This document shows, in pieces, positions 16,584 to 24,538 of a DNA stretch of 41,247 nt. The stretch covers positions 1-41,247 of the forward strand of contig JABSRU010000037.1 of assembly GCA_013214965.1 (NCBI GenBank), given 5' to 3'. Position 1 is the first letter of the stretch. Every line of letters begins with the position of its first letter. This stretch comes from Gammaproteobacteria bacterium. GTDB taxonomy: Bacteria > Pseudomonadota > Gammaproteobacteria > Enterobacterales > Psychrobiaceae. Position numbers and translations under genes: made by a program. Below the pieces are notes generated by a model. The model made no database searches, had not been told where the DNA came from, and saw only the letters and a program-made list of their open reading frames with translations.

Positions 16584-17319
16584 TATTTTTCTCCTTAATT
16601 GAATCAATACGAGGGTAGGGCGCTACACCTGATTTTAATCTTTTTATGATTAGTGTTAGAAAATATGTATTCGATTTAAGACCTCTGACGTAAAAAATTT
16701 TAGGTAATTTAGGTTGTTCTTCAGATTTTTTTCTGGTTCGGCGCCATTCACCTTGAAATAATTGATAAAGACGTTTCACTTGTTCTCTTATTCCTGAAAA
16801 ACCGGGGGCTCTAGCAAGAGACCATAGAGCCTGACGAACTTTATCATCAGTATATCGTTGTCTTATTGCTAATCTAATTCGTTGGTTCCATTGCTTGTAA
16901 CACGGCCTAGTCATACGCCAAGTTACGGTAGGTTTTGAATTTGGTTTAGGTAATAGAACCAATTCATAATCGTTATCCCAGGTTAATCGTGATTGCTTGT
17001 CAGAAATTTGGGTTAGCTTCTCTTGATCATGAACAGTTCCAACACCCTCGGTCACTAGAAGCCACCACAAAAACACATCACTATTTTTTTTAGGGTAAAG
17101 ATAAAGAAATGCATTAGATTTTTTTAACCGCCTTCGATAAGATCGCTGATTTTCGTTTAAATCAACACCATATTTAGCAGCCATTTTGTCAGCAAATCCT
17201 TGTGCTTTATCCCAGGAGACTACCCCTGAAGTATATAAACAATAACCGCGAGTAGCAGCTTGTTGTATTCGCTGCATTACGGTGGTTTTACGTCTTTGGA
17301 TTGGTGGATCGTACATCAT
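16573..17319 (-). CDS. Unknown basic protein of the transfer operon, 248 aa
   Basis: A strongly basic protein without signal peptide or membrane helix. It has conserved-looking blocks: GYCLYTSGVVSWDKAQGFADKM, RSYRRRLKKSNAFLYLYPKK, FLWWLLVTEGVGTVHDQEKL and RPCYKQWNQRIRLAIRQRY. The charge suggests nucleic-acid binding. Its ATG overlaps the SprT-like stop (TAATG) and it overlaps virB11 by 11 bp, so it is an integral operon member. No HUH or other relaxase signature is visible, yet because no relaxase is seen elsewhere in the window it deserves testing as a DNA-processing factor. Function unknown. Confidence 0.7.
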   Translation of the reverse strand: MMYDPPIQRRKTTVMQRIQQAATRGYCLYTSGVVSWDKAQGFADKMAAKYGVDLNENQRSYRRRLKKSNAFLYLYPKKNSDVFLWWLLVTEGVGTVHDQEKLTQISDKQSRLTWDNDYELVLLPKPNSKPTVTWRMTRPCYKQWNQRIRLAIRQRYTDDKVRQALWSLARAPGFSGIREQVKRLYQLFQGEWRRTRKKSEEQPKLPKIFYVRGLKSNTYFLTLIIKRLKSGVAPYPRIDSIKEKNNEV

Positions 17320-18035
17320 TAATTCTCCAATAAAGTTTTATCACAATTACCGCACATTAAATATAATGAGGGTTTTCCCCAGGCATTAACCTGACAACCA
17401 GGGCAGGTGAATTTAACTCTTGTGGGTTTTAAGGGTTGAAAAATAGCTTCTAAATTGTCGGTTTCTATAACTTCAATATTTAGATGGCTTAATGTCTCCT
17501 TGACTTGATTAATTCCATTATCTTTTATCAGCTGTTTAATTGCTTGGGTGGGTGGGTGACTGTCAAACCATGAAATTGTTAGTTGTTTACTTATTAAACC
17601 ATTAAGTGTTTTTTCAAATTTTCCTCCCTCAATAACATAGTCCATCATTTGATCTCCAGTTTTAGAACCTCCGACTTTGCCGGTTGAAGATGGCATCAAT
17701 CCGATTTGCTCCATTTTGTTACCCCATTCTTTATTGTGGTAACTGCGCCGCCCCGGATTAGCAAAGTGGAATTGCCAGAGGTGCGACATTTCATGAACTA
17801 GCGTTTGCATTATTTCTTGGAAAGAAATTACAGCAAAGTAAGCGGGGTTCATTGCTATTTCATCGGTCTTTGTACCGTTGGAATGAACAAACCGGTTAGA
17901 AGAAAAATAGCCGTAAGTGCGATTTTTTCTCTGCAATGTGATCATGCAGTGAGGAAGTGAATCTTCAAATAATTCGCGATTAAAAGTATCGTAAGCTTCT
18001 TCAAGTTCACTGTATGTTTTTTGGGTCGGGTTCAT
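17319..18035 (-). CDS. SprT-like zinc metalloprotease
   Basis: First gene of the transfer operon, 238 residues. The SprT-like domain (about 5-125) holds the zinc motif HEMSHLWQFH (HExxH) and MNPAYFA upstream; a third ligand is likely the His of SYHNKEWG. A C-terminal zinc ribbon follows (FTCPGCQVNAWGKPSLYLMCGNC). SprT/Spartan-type proteases degrade proteins crosslinked to DNA, which suits a plasmid that handles covalent relaxase-DNA or topoisomerase-DNA complexes, though this role is inferred. GAGGC precedes the ATG by seven bases. Two TTGTACAA sites lie just upstream. Confidence 0.85.
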   Translation of the reverse strand: MNPTQKTYSELEEAYDTFNRELFEDSLPHCMITLQRKNRTYGYFSSNRFVHSNGTKTDEIAMNPAYFAVISFQEIMQTLVHEMSHLWQFHFANPGRRSYHNKEWGNKMEQIGLMPSSTGKVGGSKTGDQMMDYVIEGGKFEKTLNGLISKQLTISWFDSHPPTQAIKQLIKDNGINQVKETLSHLNIEVIETDNLEAIFQPLKPTRVKFTCPGCQVNAWGKPSLYLMCGNCDKTLLEN

Positions 18036-18054
18036 ATCAGCCTCTATACAAGTG

Positions 18055-18113
18055 TTTTGTACAATTCAAATAAATATAGTTGAGAATTTAAAAATGGTTT
18101 GTACAATCCAAAA
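18055..18113 (-). promoter_or_regulatory. Paired TTTGTACAAT sites upstream of the transfer operon
   Basis: TTTTGTACAATTCAAA (18055-18070) and GTTTGTACAATCCAAA (18098-18113) are direct repeats 43 bp apart, each with a palindromic TTGTACAA core. They lie 20-78 bp upstream of the first codon of the minus-strand operon, a likely operator for its control. The binding protein is unknown. Confidence 0.55.
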
Positions 18114-18210
18114 TAATCACACTATCCAACCAACCACAACAAGCCATTTAAAGCCACATTAAACCATTTATTACGATATGTATAGATAATGAGCTATATC
18201 AAGCAATAAT

Positions 18211-18240
18211 TAACTATTAATAGCTATTAATGTCTATTAA
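18211..18240. repeat. Three 10-bp phased repeats (nnnCTATTAA)
   Basis: TAACTATTAA, TAGCTATTAA and TGTCTATTAA follow each other with exactly 10-bp pitch, so sites face the same side of the helix. Similar phased arrays occur at 19591-19674 and 25261-25350. StbA of R388 binds comparable phased repeats, so the TraK/StbA-like protein at 19686 is the natural candidate. Inference. Confidence 0.55.
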
Positions 18241-18305
18241 CGTCTTGTTTAAATTTTATACATATTTTTAAAATAAAATTAAAGGGTAATAATAAGATAC
18301 AGATT

Positions 18306-19553
18306 GTTAAAAATTCGAAGAATTTTTAAGGGTTTTAAAAGAGATTCCGTGAAACAACGTTTTACGGGGTAGAAATATTAGCGAAATAAGCTAATATTTA
18401 TATTGCAAACGCTTCGTTAAGCCGCGAAAGCTGGATTAACGAGGGGTTGCTAACCTGCCAAATATGTACAACATTTTGGGGGGCTAGCCACCCCTCACAC
18501 CGTTTGCTTACTGCTCCCTTTTGGGAGCAATGTCACGCCGCCAGCGTGACAGGTTCATCGGGTGCCACCCGATGAATTATGTGTGTGTCATAGCCGGATG
18601 CCCGTAATTGGGCTCGTCCGGCCTCACGACCGCTAGGGGTTGAAATACCCCTTTCGAGTCGATCATTTATGACATTAAAAGAAGATTGGGCGACACGGAA
18701 ACGGGAACATTGGTGACAATGTAAACCCTGTCGTTAACGAAGTTGGTGAGATTACTTTGGTAATCAAATCCACAATGAGGGATGCTCGAAAGGGTATAAC
18801 TCATTCCTGACATGTGGGCTGCTGAGTGCGTAGAAATACGTTGGAAAGTGGAGGCGAAAGCTGGAAACTGAGGTACTAATCGGCGCAAGCTGGTTAGATC
18901 GCTGTATAGCTCAAGCATGTAATTGCGGCAGAAAGATGTCGCATTCGGGTAAGAAAAGTAAAGCCATTATCAAACTTAAGTTTTGGTAGTTCGAAGGTGT
19001 AAGTAATGCAGTGAGTAAGGGAGGTGCTTTGGAATCTCGGCCCCCTGAAATCGAAAATTTTATTTTTCGAAAGTTGTTACAACTAGCTGTAGTTATGAGC
19101 CAGTGGCGTTGCTTTTAGACGTTAACGTCTAACGTGGGAAGCACTTCACCCGTTAACCAGGTTGGCACTTGGTTAATTAAGGGAAAGTGTGGGAGCAAGG
19201 TGAGTAGAGTAAAAAAACTTTTTGCGATTCGAACGAAGCATTAGGTTGAGTGAGTAATAGAACGACCGCTTAGCAAGCGGTGATCACAAGTCTCGAAAAC
19301 TGTAGGCACATTACGAAGTAAGCACGAAATTACCTTGGCAGGTAATACAAAGGGGAGGGCTTCACGTCCTCATTTTTTAAACGGTTAAATCCTGAGTTTG
19401 GCGACTCAGGTACTGTGTACCTTGGCCGGTACATTTAATCCATTGTAATTAACGTTGATACATTAAATTTAAGAGGAGTGTTTGTAAGAGTCATTTTGAC
19501 TCGACTTAGCAACATAATGTTGCGACCAGCCCCTTTCCTAACGGAAAGGGGCT
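18306..19553 (+). ncRNA. Candidate giant structured RNA (about 1.2 kb), possibly spanning oriT
   Basis: No credible gene occurs between the divergent operons; an 83-codon minus frame at 18667-18918 cuts across hairpins and is dismissed. Consecutive stem-loops include 18306-18328, 18347-18367, 18374-18398, a multibranch closed by GCAAACG 18405-18411 with CGTTTGC 18501-18507, 18512-18529, 18532-18550, 18554-18576, a second multibranch closed by TGTCATA 18586-18592 with TATGACA 18668-18674 (enclosing GCCGGA/TCCGGC and AGGGGT/ACCCCT hairpins), GATTAC/GTAATC near 18752-18767, 19115-19132, 19266-19280, 19391-19410, 19489-19502 and 19528-19553. Loops such as GTGA, GAAA and GCAA are GNRA only on the plus strand, which sets the orientation. 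GOLLD, ROOL or OLE-like large RNAs are comparable; I cannot match a class. An oriT embedded here is also plausible from position next to the TraK-like gene. Confidence 0.6.
19528..19553 (+). terminator. Strong hairpin ending the structured region
   Basis: An 11-bp perfect stem (AGCCCCTTTCC/GGAAAGGGGCT) with a four-base loop TAAC closes the hairpin-rich region. No T run follows, so it may be a 3'-end stabiliser or boundary and not an intrinsic terminator. Confidence 0.45.
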
Positions 19554-19590
19554 ACCTACTAGGTTATATACAATAGTAAAATATCGCAAT

Positions 19591-19674
19591 AAATAGCTTA
19601 TAATAGCTAAAATATTGCTATTTATAGTTGATAACAACGTTAATATAGTTAATAATAGTTAATAATTGCTAACG
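19591..19674. repeat. Phased AATAGCTA-type repeats upstream of the TraK-like gene
   Basis: A run of 10-bp-pitch units: AAATAGCTTA, TAATAGCTAA, AATATTGCTA, then TAATATAGTT, AATAATAGTT, AATAATTGCT. The motif is the reverse complement of the TAGCTATTA units at 18211-18240. They end about 12 bp before the start codon at 19686, overlapping the promoter, which suggests autoregulation of the traK-L-M-like operon. Confidence 0.6.
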
Positions 19675-19685
19675 AGGTTATTCAT

Positions 19686-20015
19686 ATGACTGGTGAAAAA
19701 TTACCACCAACTGTACAATTTTTTGATAATTTGTCCGAGATAACAGCAATGCGTGATCGCCGGTTCTCTGCGAAACTTATTTGGCAAACACTTCAAAAAG
19801 AAGATAAATACGACGGTGATTACACATATTTTTGCCGTTTATTAAAGAAAGAATTTAACGGCGAATCTACTGTTAAATCAGGTTCAGAAAAAGTGACTTC
19901 AAGCGTATCTATAAGTAGTACGCAGCAAAAAAGTCAATCTATAAAAAGTACACAAAGTGAAACCTCAAAAGGTGAGCCACTAATGTATATGAGCGATTTA
20001 GACCAAAAAAAATAA
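19686..20015 (+). CDS. TraK/StbA-like DNA-binding accessory protein
   Basis: A 109-residue protein. The first 60 residues (FFDNLSEITAMRDRRFSAKLIWQTLQKE, YFCRLLKKEF) follow the pattern of TraK and other oriT-binding accessory proteins (a helix-turn-helix with ...IWxxL...YxxFCRxLK). The rest is Ser/Thr/Gln-rich and probably disordered. It is the first gene of a plus-strand operon followed by a ParA-like ATPase and a one-helix membrane protein, the traK-traL-traM or stbA-stbB-stbC arrangement. Likely role: binds oriT-proximal phased repeats, controls the operon and positions plasmid DNA. GAGG precedes the ATG. Family call is moderate. Confidence 0.65.
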   Translation: MTGEKLPPTVQFFDNLSEITAMRDRRFSAKLIWQTLQKEDKYDGDYTYFCRLLKKEFNGESTVKSGSEKVTSSVSISSTQQKSQSIKSTQSETSKGEPLMYMSDLDQKK

Positions 20016-20070
20016 ACATTAGAAAACGCATAAATTTATTAATATCAAATATATAAAAAGGTGATCTATC

Positions 20071-20859
20071 ATGGCTACAATGCATATTTCGATGGGTGAA
20101 AAAGGCGGGATTGGTAAATCTCAAAGTTGTATTTTTTTAGCGCAAGGTTTAATGAATGCCGGTCGCAAGGTTGCACTGATTGATCTTGATCCAGCAACAA
20201 GCGCACTTGTAAAATATAAGGGATTAGATGTAATTGTTATCGACAATATGATTAACCCTGATACCAAAGATATCGATCCCTCACGTTTTGATGAACTAAT
20301 TGAAATTGCAAATAGCCGCACGGAACTTGACGATATAATCATCGACTCAGGCGCAAGTAATTGCATCCAGTTTTTTAACTATATTGCGCGAAATGATGCA
20401 ATTGAGCTGTTTGAATTAGAGGGGCATCGGGCGATAATTCATACTGTATTGCAAGGTGGTGACAATCAGGAAACGACACTAAAAACCTTAACTAAAATAT
20501 TTGAGCTATTCCCCGATGCTAAAAAAATATTATGGGCTAATGAATATATTCACAAAATGAAGTTCCCAGGCAAAAAAGCTAATGAATTTTTGGGGGCCGA
20601 TGCCATTATGCAACAACCCGCTGCTAAAGCTGGTTTAGGTTCAGTCTTAGCTATTTTTAAACTACCATTCCTAATACCAAATACTGAAGCACCACAAATT
20701 AACAAAATGAACGAATTGGGGATTTTGTTTAGTGAAGTGCGCGGTTCTGACATTTTTAAAATTGCCGAAAAGCATCGTTTAGATAAATTTTCAAAAATAG
20801 TTTTAGGCCAAATATCTGACGGCATGACTAAAATACTTACCAAAAAAGATGCGGCATAA
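20071..20859 (+). CDS. ParA-like P-loop ATPase (TraL/StbB type)
   Basis: A 262-residue SIMIBI-class ATPase with a deviant Walker A GEKGGIGKSQS at residues 9-19, Walker A' VALIDLDPATSALVKYKG, and an Asp-containing switch (DDIIIDSGASNC near 90). Proteins of this type in TraL/StbB positions help plasmid positioning and influence conjugation, unlike partition ParA proteins paired with ParB. No ParB gene is adjacent. AAGGTGAT precedes the ATG. It lies 55 bp after the TraK-like gene and 58 bp before the TraM-like gene. Confidence 0.85.
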   Translation: MATMHISMGEKGGIGKSQSCIFLAQGLMNAGRKVALIDLDPATSALVKYKGLDVIVIDNMINPDTKDIDPSRFDELIEIANSRTELDDIIIDSGASNCIQFFNYIARNDAIELFELEGHRAIIHTVLQGGDNQETTLKTLTKIFELFPDAKKILWANEYIHKMKFPGKKANEFLGADAIMQQPAAKAGLGSVLAIFKLPFLIPNTEAPQINKMNELGILFSEVRGSDIFKIAEKHRLDKFSKIVLGQISDGMTKILTKKDAA

Positions 20860-20917
20860 ATTCAGACCTTTTTAAAAAGAATGGCAGTATCAACTGTTCA
20901 ATTTACAAGGTTTAATT

Positions 20918-21262
20918 ATGGGTACAGTTAAAGAAATAGATCCGTATAACAAGGCTATTGATAATGCATTATTAAAGTTGGCAACTGAATTTAATATAGC
21001 CGTTCCTAAAGATGACTATCTGTTGGTTCAATTATTTCTAAACAAGGAAATTCTTAGTGAATTATATAAGAATGAATTCATTAAGTTAAAAACAGAAAAT
21101 AGTAAAAGCCAAAATAATTTAAGAAAAGCTTCTATCATTTTAGTTAAGCAACACAATTTAAATATCAAAAAGTATGAGCGATTAATTAAAATAATGTTTG
21201 CTTCATCAGCATTAATAGCAATTACCGCGACTTTCATTATTGGCTATTTATTGGTGATTTAA
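20918..21262 (+). CDS. TraM/StbC-like small membrane protein
   Basis: A 114-residue protein with a helical, charged cytosolic part and one C-terminal membrane helix (about 92-113, FASSALIAITATFIIGYLLVI), giving a tail-anchored topology. It sits third in the operon, 2 bp before the coupling-protein gene. The traK-L-M arrangement of IncP and the stbABC operon of R388 both have such a third gene. Sequence similarity itself is weak, so the name rests on order and topology. Confidence 0.55.
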   Translation: MGTVKEIDPYNKAIDNALLKLATEFNIAVPKDDYLLVQLFLNKEILSELYKNEFIKLKTENSKSQNNLRKASIILVKQHNLNIKKYERLIKIMFASSALIAITATFIIGYLLVI

Positions 21263-21264
21263 TT

Positions 21265-23163
21265 ATGACTGAGAACATTTATTATTTATTTAATACCTCA
21301 TTAGATTATATAAATCACTACCAGTGGCTGATAACATTAATAACAAGTGGGTGTTTAGTAGGTCTAATTTATTTAGGCATTCATCCACTTAACGCAAGAG
21401 AAGATGCTACTCAACGCGAATTTATTGCTGCAATATTCCGACGAATTATGTTGATAATTTTGCTGTTAGCGGTCCCTGTACTATTAGCATATGTTTATTT
21501 GGTCTCTGTTGAAGTAACGGGAAACTCTGAATATTTCAATAATTTTTTCAAAGAAACAATTTACGGATTCCGTGGTTCTTGGGCTCTGTATGCAGCGATC
21601 TTTATAGGTACTCTTACGCTTAAGTTTTTCAATCAACGAATTCTTGAGCCCTACATTTCACATTTAATAAGAAGATTTAGAGTGAAACAATCCGCTGATA
21701 AAATGAGTGATATCAGATCGGAATTAGCTAGCTTGGAAGCCAAAGAATTTGATCCCAAAAAACACTTCAAAGATGGTTACATGTTTTTAGGATTCAATGA
21801 AGCTGATCAACCAATTTACGAAACAGACGAAGATTTTAAAGAACGTCATCTTAAAATTATTGGGCCTACTCAAACAGGTAAGGGAGTCATTCAGGGTGTC
21901 ATTCTTTATCAATCTATTCTAAAGGGCTGGACTACCGGATTTTTCGATATTAAACCCGATGATTTCATTTATTCAATCATGGTTAAGGCTTGCAAAGAAG
22001 CTGGACGGCCAGCACCGTTAGTTGTAGACCTTAACGGAGTTGGCCCAGGTAGTTATAATATGTTTGCGAATGGTAGTGAGCGAGAAATTATAAGCCGAAT
22101 GCAAAACGTGTTTAATGTCAACGAAACAGGAACCAATGCAGACTTTTATAATGTTAAGGAAAGGGCTGTTATTTTAGACATTTTTAAAAATGGTTTTGAT
22201 GGCTCGATGAATGCCCTGGAAGCAGGTTTAAATAAAGAGTACGAGACAACCGAAAAAAGTCGCGCTTCACTTAAGGAAATGAAATTACATAAACCACTTA
22301 ACCCGAAAAAAGGGCGGGGCTTTAATGTTGATCGTACCTTAGATGCTAGCGCCGTATTTTATATTAAAGGCTCTATAACGGATAAACTTGTTAAGAAAGC
22401 ACAAATTACCCTGTTAATGGATATTATCCAATCGGTCTTGAGACGAGGCAAACAAAGCCAACATTTTTATCTAGCTATCGACGAAGTAAAGTTTTTAGTG
22501 TGTGATATGTTATCCGTTGGTTTATCGACCGTATTAAGTAAAGGAATGAATATTTCTGTTGCTTACCAATCGATGTCTAATTTATTAAACATGGAGGATA
22601 AAACACTAAATGCCGAGGCTATATGCAGCGAAATAGAGATTAATACCTTAATTTCTATAGTTTATAAGGCCGCTGATACTGCGACTGCTGAATGGGCCGC
22701 TGAACTAAGCGGAACCGTTAACAAGACAATTATCCGTTCAGAGGAAGTTGATTATAACAATATGGGGGCCGAAGCTTACACGGGCCGCAAGCAAACTCAC
22801 CAAGACCAAGAAGAACTTATTTCTATAAATAAGATGCGCGCTTTACCTAAACGAGTATCAGCGTTGTTTCGTCCTGAAAAGTTGGCAGAAATACTCTATA
22901 CCTCATGGATACCATTACTGCCTAATGAAATGGTTGATATCACTGATTTGAAAAAAACCGCCCTTGTTAAACCTCCCCAAAAAGAAGTCGACAACAAAGA
23001 CCAAGTTAGTAACGATACTACCTTAAGCGAGCCAGCTGTGAAAAATACCGTTAAGGATATAGAGCCTGGTCAAGAGACAATAAATGCCGAAGAACCGGCT
23101 AATGAGGATTATTCGTTAGATCAATTTATGATAGAAGCAGGGTTGAAGCCAAATAAAGAATAG
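21265..23163 (+). CDS. VirD4/TraG-type coupling protein
   Basis: A 632-residue membrane ATPase that recruits the relaxosome and feeds DNA to the secretion channel. It has three hydrophobic segments near residues 17-37, 60-80 and 107-120, then the motor domain: Walker A IIGPTQTGKGVIQGVI (about 199), with TTGFFDIKPDDF after it, and Walker B HFYLAIDEVKFLV (about 408). The last 65 residues are acidic and low in complexity, ending DQFMIEAGLKPNKE. It lies two bases after the TraM-like gene and ends at a strong hairpin. Separation from the minus-strand mating operon by the structured region is notable. Confidence 0.93.
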   Translation: MTENIYYLFNTSLDYINHYQWLITLITSGCLVGLIYLGIHPLNAREDATQREFIAAIFRRIMLIILLLAVPVLLAYVYLVSVEVTGNSEYFNNFFKETIYGFRGSWALYAAIFIGTLTLKFFNQRILEPYISHLIRRFRVKQSADKMSDIRSELASLEAKEFDPKKHFKDGYMFLGFNEADQPIYETDEDFKERHLKIIGPTQTGKGVIQGVILYQSILKGWTTGFFDIKPDDFIYSIMVKACKEAGRPAPLVVDLNGVGPGSYNMFANGSEREIISRMQNVFNVNETGTNADFYNVKERAVILDIFKNGFDGSMNALEAGLNKEYETTEKSRASLKEMKLHKPLNPKKGRGFNVDRTLDASAVFYIKGSITDKLVKKAQITLLMDIIQSVLRRGKQSQHFYLAIDEVKFLVCDMLSVGLSTVLSKGMNISVAYQSMSNLLNMEDKTLNAEAICSEIEINTLISIVYKAADTATAEWAAELSGTVNKTIIRSEEVDYNNMGAEAYTGRKQTHQDQEELISINKMRALPKRVSALFRPEKLAEILYTSWIPLLPNEMVDITDLKKTALVKPPQKEVDNKDQVSNDTTLSEPAVKNTVKDIEPGQETINAEEPANEDYSLDQFMIEAGLKPNKE

Positions 23164-23165
23164 TG

Positions 23166-23199
23166 GAAACCACTTATACAAAAAAGTATAAGTGGTTTC
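23166..23199. terminator. Hairpin between convergent operons
   Basis: A perfect 14-bp stem (GAAACCACTTATAC/GTATAAGTGGTTTC) with an AAAAAA loop lies 3 bp after the coupling-protein stop and 16 bp before the end of the convergent gene. It is suited to stop or stabilise transcripts from both sides; a T run is lacking on the plus side. Confidence 0.6.
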
Positions 23200-23214
23200 A
23201 GGTGGCTAAAAAGC

Positions 23215-23592
23215 CTATTTAAACGCAATATTATTTAAAAATGCGCTGTAGTTTATGAAAGCAACATTATTTTTATCAAGACAGATTTGGCTGTTAGAAT
23301 CAAATGAATTAGATGCAGTCATGTCTGTTAATGTAACGTCGGCTGATGTACCTCTACCTTCGTTAATAGGCAAATCACACATAGTTGAAGCGAGTAATTG
23401 CATTGCTGGTGAATTAGTAACAACCGCACTAACATTAATGAAAGTTTGTTTGTTATTAAATTGACCTGTAGGGATTGCTAATGAAGCAAAAAATGTGCCT
23501 TTGTCATTTTTGGTAAAACCTTTAAAAATAGCGTGAGCAGTTATAGAGTAATGATTAAACTTAGGTTTATCACTTGTATTTTGATCAGTCAT
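23215..23592 (-). CDS. Small OB-fold-like ICE/plasmid protein, 125 aa
   Basis: Starts at ATG 23592 with GGAG upstream. The beta-rich sequence (YSITAHAIFKGFTKNDKGTFFASLAI, then FINVSAVVTNSPAMQLL) is reminiscent of the DUF3577/STY4534 single-strand-binding-like proteins of integrative elements, but identity is weak and no aromatic DNA-contact pattern is clear. It is the last gene of a four-gene minus-strand block with the AcaB-like gene, and converges on the coupling-protein gene. Role in DNA processing is a guess. Confidence 0.55.
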   Translation of the reverse strand: MTDQNTSDKPKFNHYSITAHAIFKGFTKNDKGTFFASLAIPTGQFNNKQTFINVSAVVTNSPAMQLLASTMCDLPINEGRGTSADVTLTDMTASNSFDSNSQICLDKNNVAFINYSAFLNNIAFK

Positions 23593-23601
23593 AATAGACT
23601 C

Positions 23602-23946
23602 CTAAAGGTGTAAGAAAGGTGGTTTAAACGAAATTTCGGTGATCAATTTAGAAACTTCATGAAGATAAAAACCCTCATTTCTTTGTATCGAGTAAATGGT
23701 ATGAGTAAATTTTCTGGCAGGACTTAAAAACTGAACAAGAATTGATTTAGACAAATTAAATGTATAAATCTCAACTTTGTTGCCGCTTAAATCTTTGTAT
23801 GAACTAAAAAATTCGGAATCGAGAGGACGATGAAATTCGTCTTCAGTAGAAAATTCGCTAACTTCGACATTAGGTAAACTGGCGATTTTAGTAAAATTTT
23901 TGTGAGCATAGACAACTAAATAAAAATCATCTGGTGCGAGTAACAT
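23602..23946 (-). CDS. Hypothetical protein, 114 aa
   Basis: Starts at ATG 23946 with AGGAG upstream, 9 bp before the next gene. A mixed alpha/beta cytosolic protein (LVVYAHKNFTKIASL, then NLSKSILVQFLSPARKF) with no signal peptide or membrane helix. I do not recognise the family. The leader holds an inverted repeat at 23981-24013. Confidence 0.5.
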   Translation of the reverse strand: MLLAPDDFYLVVYAHKNFTKIASLPNVEVSEFSTEDEFHRPLDSEFFSSYKDLSGNKVEIYTFNLSKSILVQFLSPARKFTHTIYSIQRNEGFYLHEVSKLITEISFKPPFLHL

Positions 23947-23980
23947 AGGTAAGACTCCTAATAAACATAGTGTCTTACGG

Positions 23981-24013
23981 CCATTTATAGGCAGAAAAGA
24001 CGCCTATGAATGG
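23981..24013. promoter_or_regulatory. 12-bp inverted repeat upstream of the 23602-23946 gene
   Basis: CCATTTATAGGC and GCCTATGAATGG pair with one wobble around a nine-base loop, 35 bp upstream of the start at 23946. The rest of the 265-bp gap to 24211 has short GC-rich palindromes (GCCGCCAGCGGC, CCGGGCAACCGG) near 24160-24195 and no gene. Confidence 0.5.
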
Positions 24014-24211
24014 TTTATGTTGGTAATTTACATCTGATCTTTGATTACCGTAATCAGCTCCTAAAATATAGACTATTATTTTCGATTCGTCAAATAGTGT
24101 CACAACTGACACAGTTTAGCCTAAATTATATTTACACCAAAGGGGTGCGCTTCGCTCCGATAATGCCGCCAGCGGCAACGAACCGGGCAACCGGCAGGGC
24201 CAGTTAGGTAG

Positions 24212-24538
24212 TTATTTTGCCAGGAGTTTAAATATTAGGAAGGATTCTATTTTTGATAGGTTTGGTTCAGTGGTGTTGTTGCTTATCATGTTTCGTATTT
24301 TGATTAACCGCCAATTTTTAGCGCGGCGGTTTACAAAATTATTCCAACGTGTTTGTCCTTGTTTCTCACTCCGGGGGATGTAATTCACAATCAAATAATG
24401 GTTATATTTATCGGCACCATTATTAGGGTTGTCCGTTGAACACCCTGGGAGGGCTAAATATCCTTTGCCACTTAGGAAATATCGAGATCCACATTTAATA
24501 TAATTATTGGCTTTAGCCAGTGGATACATTAGCTTCAT
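24212..24538 (-). CDS. Hypothetical protein, 108 aa
   Basis: Starts at ATG 24538, AAGGG upstream, overlapping the end of the AcaB-like gene by 26 bp. The protein is basic, with LALPGCSTDNPNNGADKYNHYLIVNYIPRSEKQGQTRWNNFVNRRAKNWR. I do not recognise it. The overlap points to coupled expression with the upstream gene. Confidence 0.5.
   Translation of the reverse strand: MKLMYPLAKANNYIKCGSRYFLSGKGYLALPGCSTDNPNNGADKYNHYLIVNYIPRSEKQGQTRWNNFVNRRAKNWRLIKIRNMISNNTTEPNLSKIESFLIFKLLAK

Noticed and set aside
18593-18622. Group II intron domain V (AGCCGGATG...TCGTCCGGC)
   Set aside because: The loop is TAAT and not GNRA, no domain VI or intron 5' end fits, and no reverse transcriptase gene is present. 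It resembles domain V only superficially.
18667-18918. 83-codon minus-strand frame in the structured region
   Set aside because: It crosses several stem-loops, lacks a ribosome site and shows no domain; open by chance.
19385-19400. MOBP nic-like AATCCTGA
   Set aside because: It matches only part of the nic consensus and lies inside a hairpin arm; not enough to place oriT.
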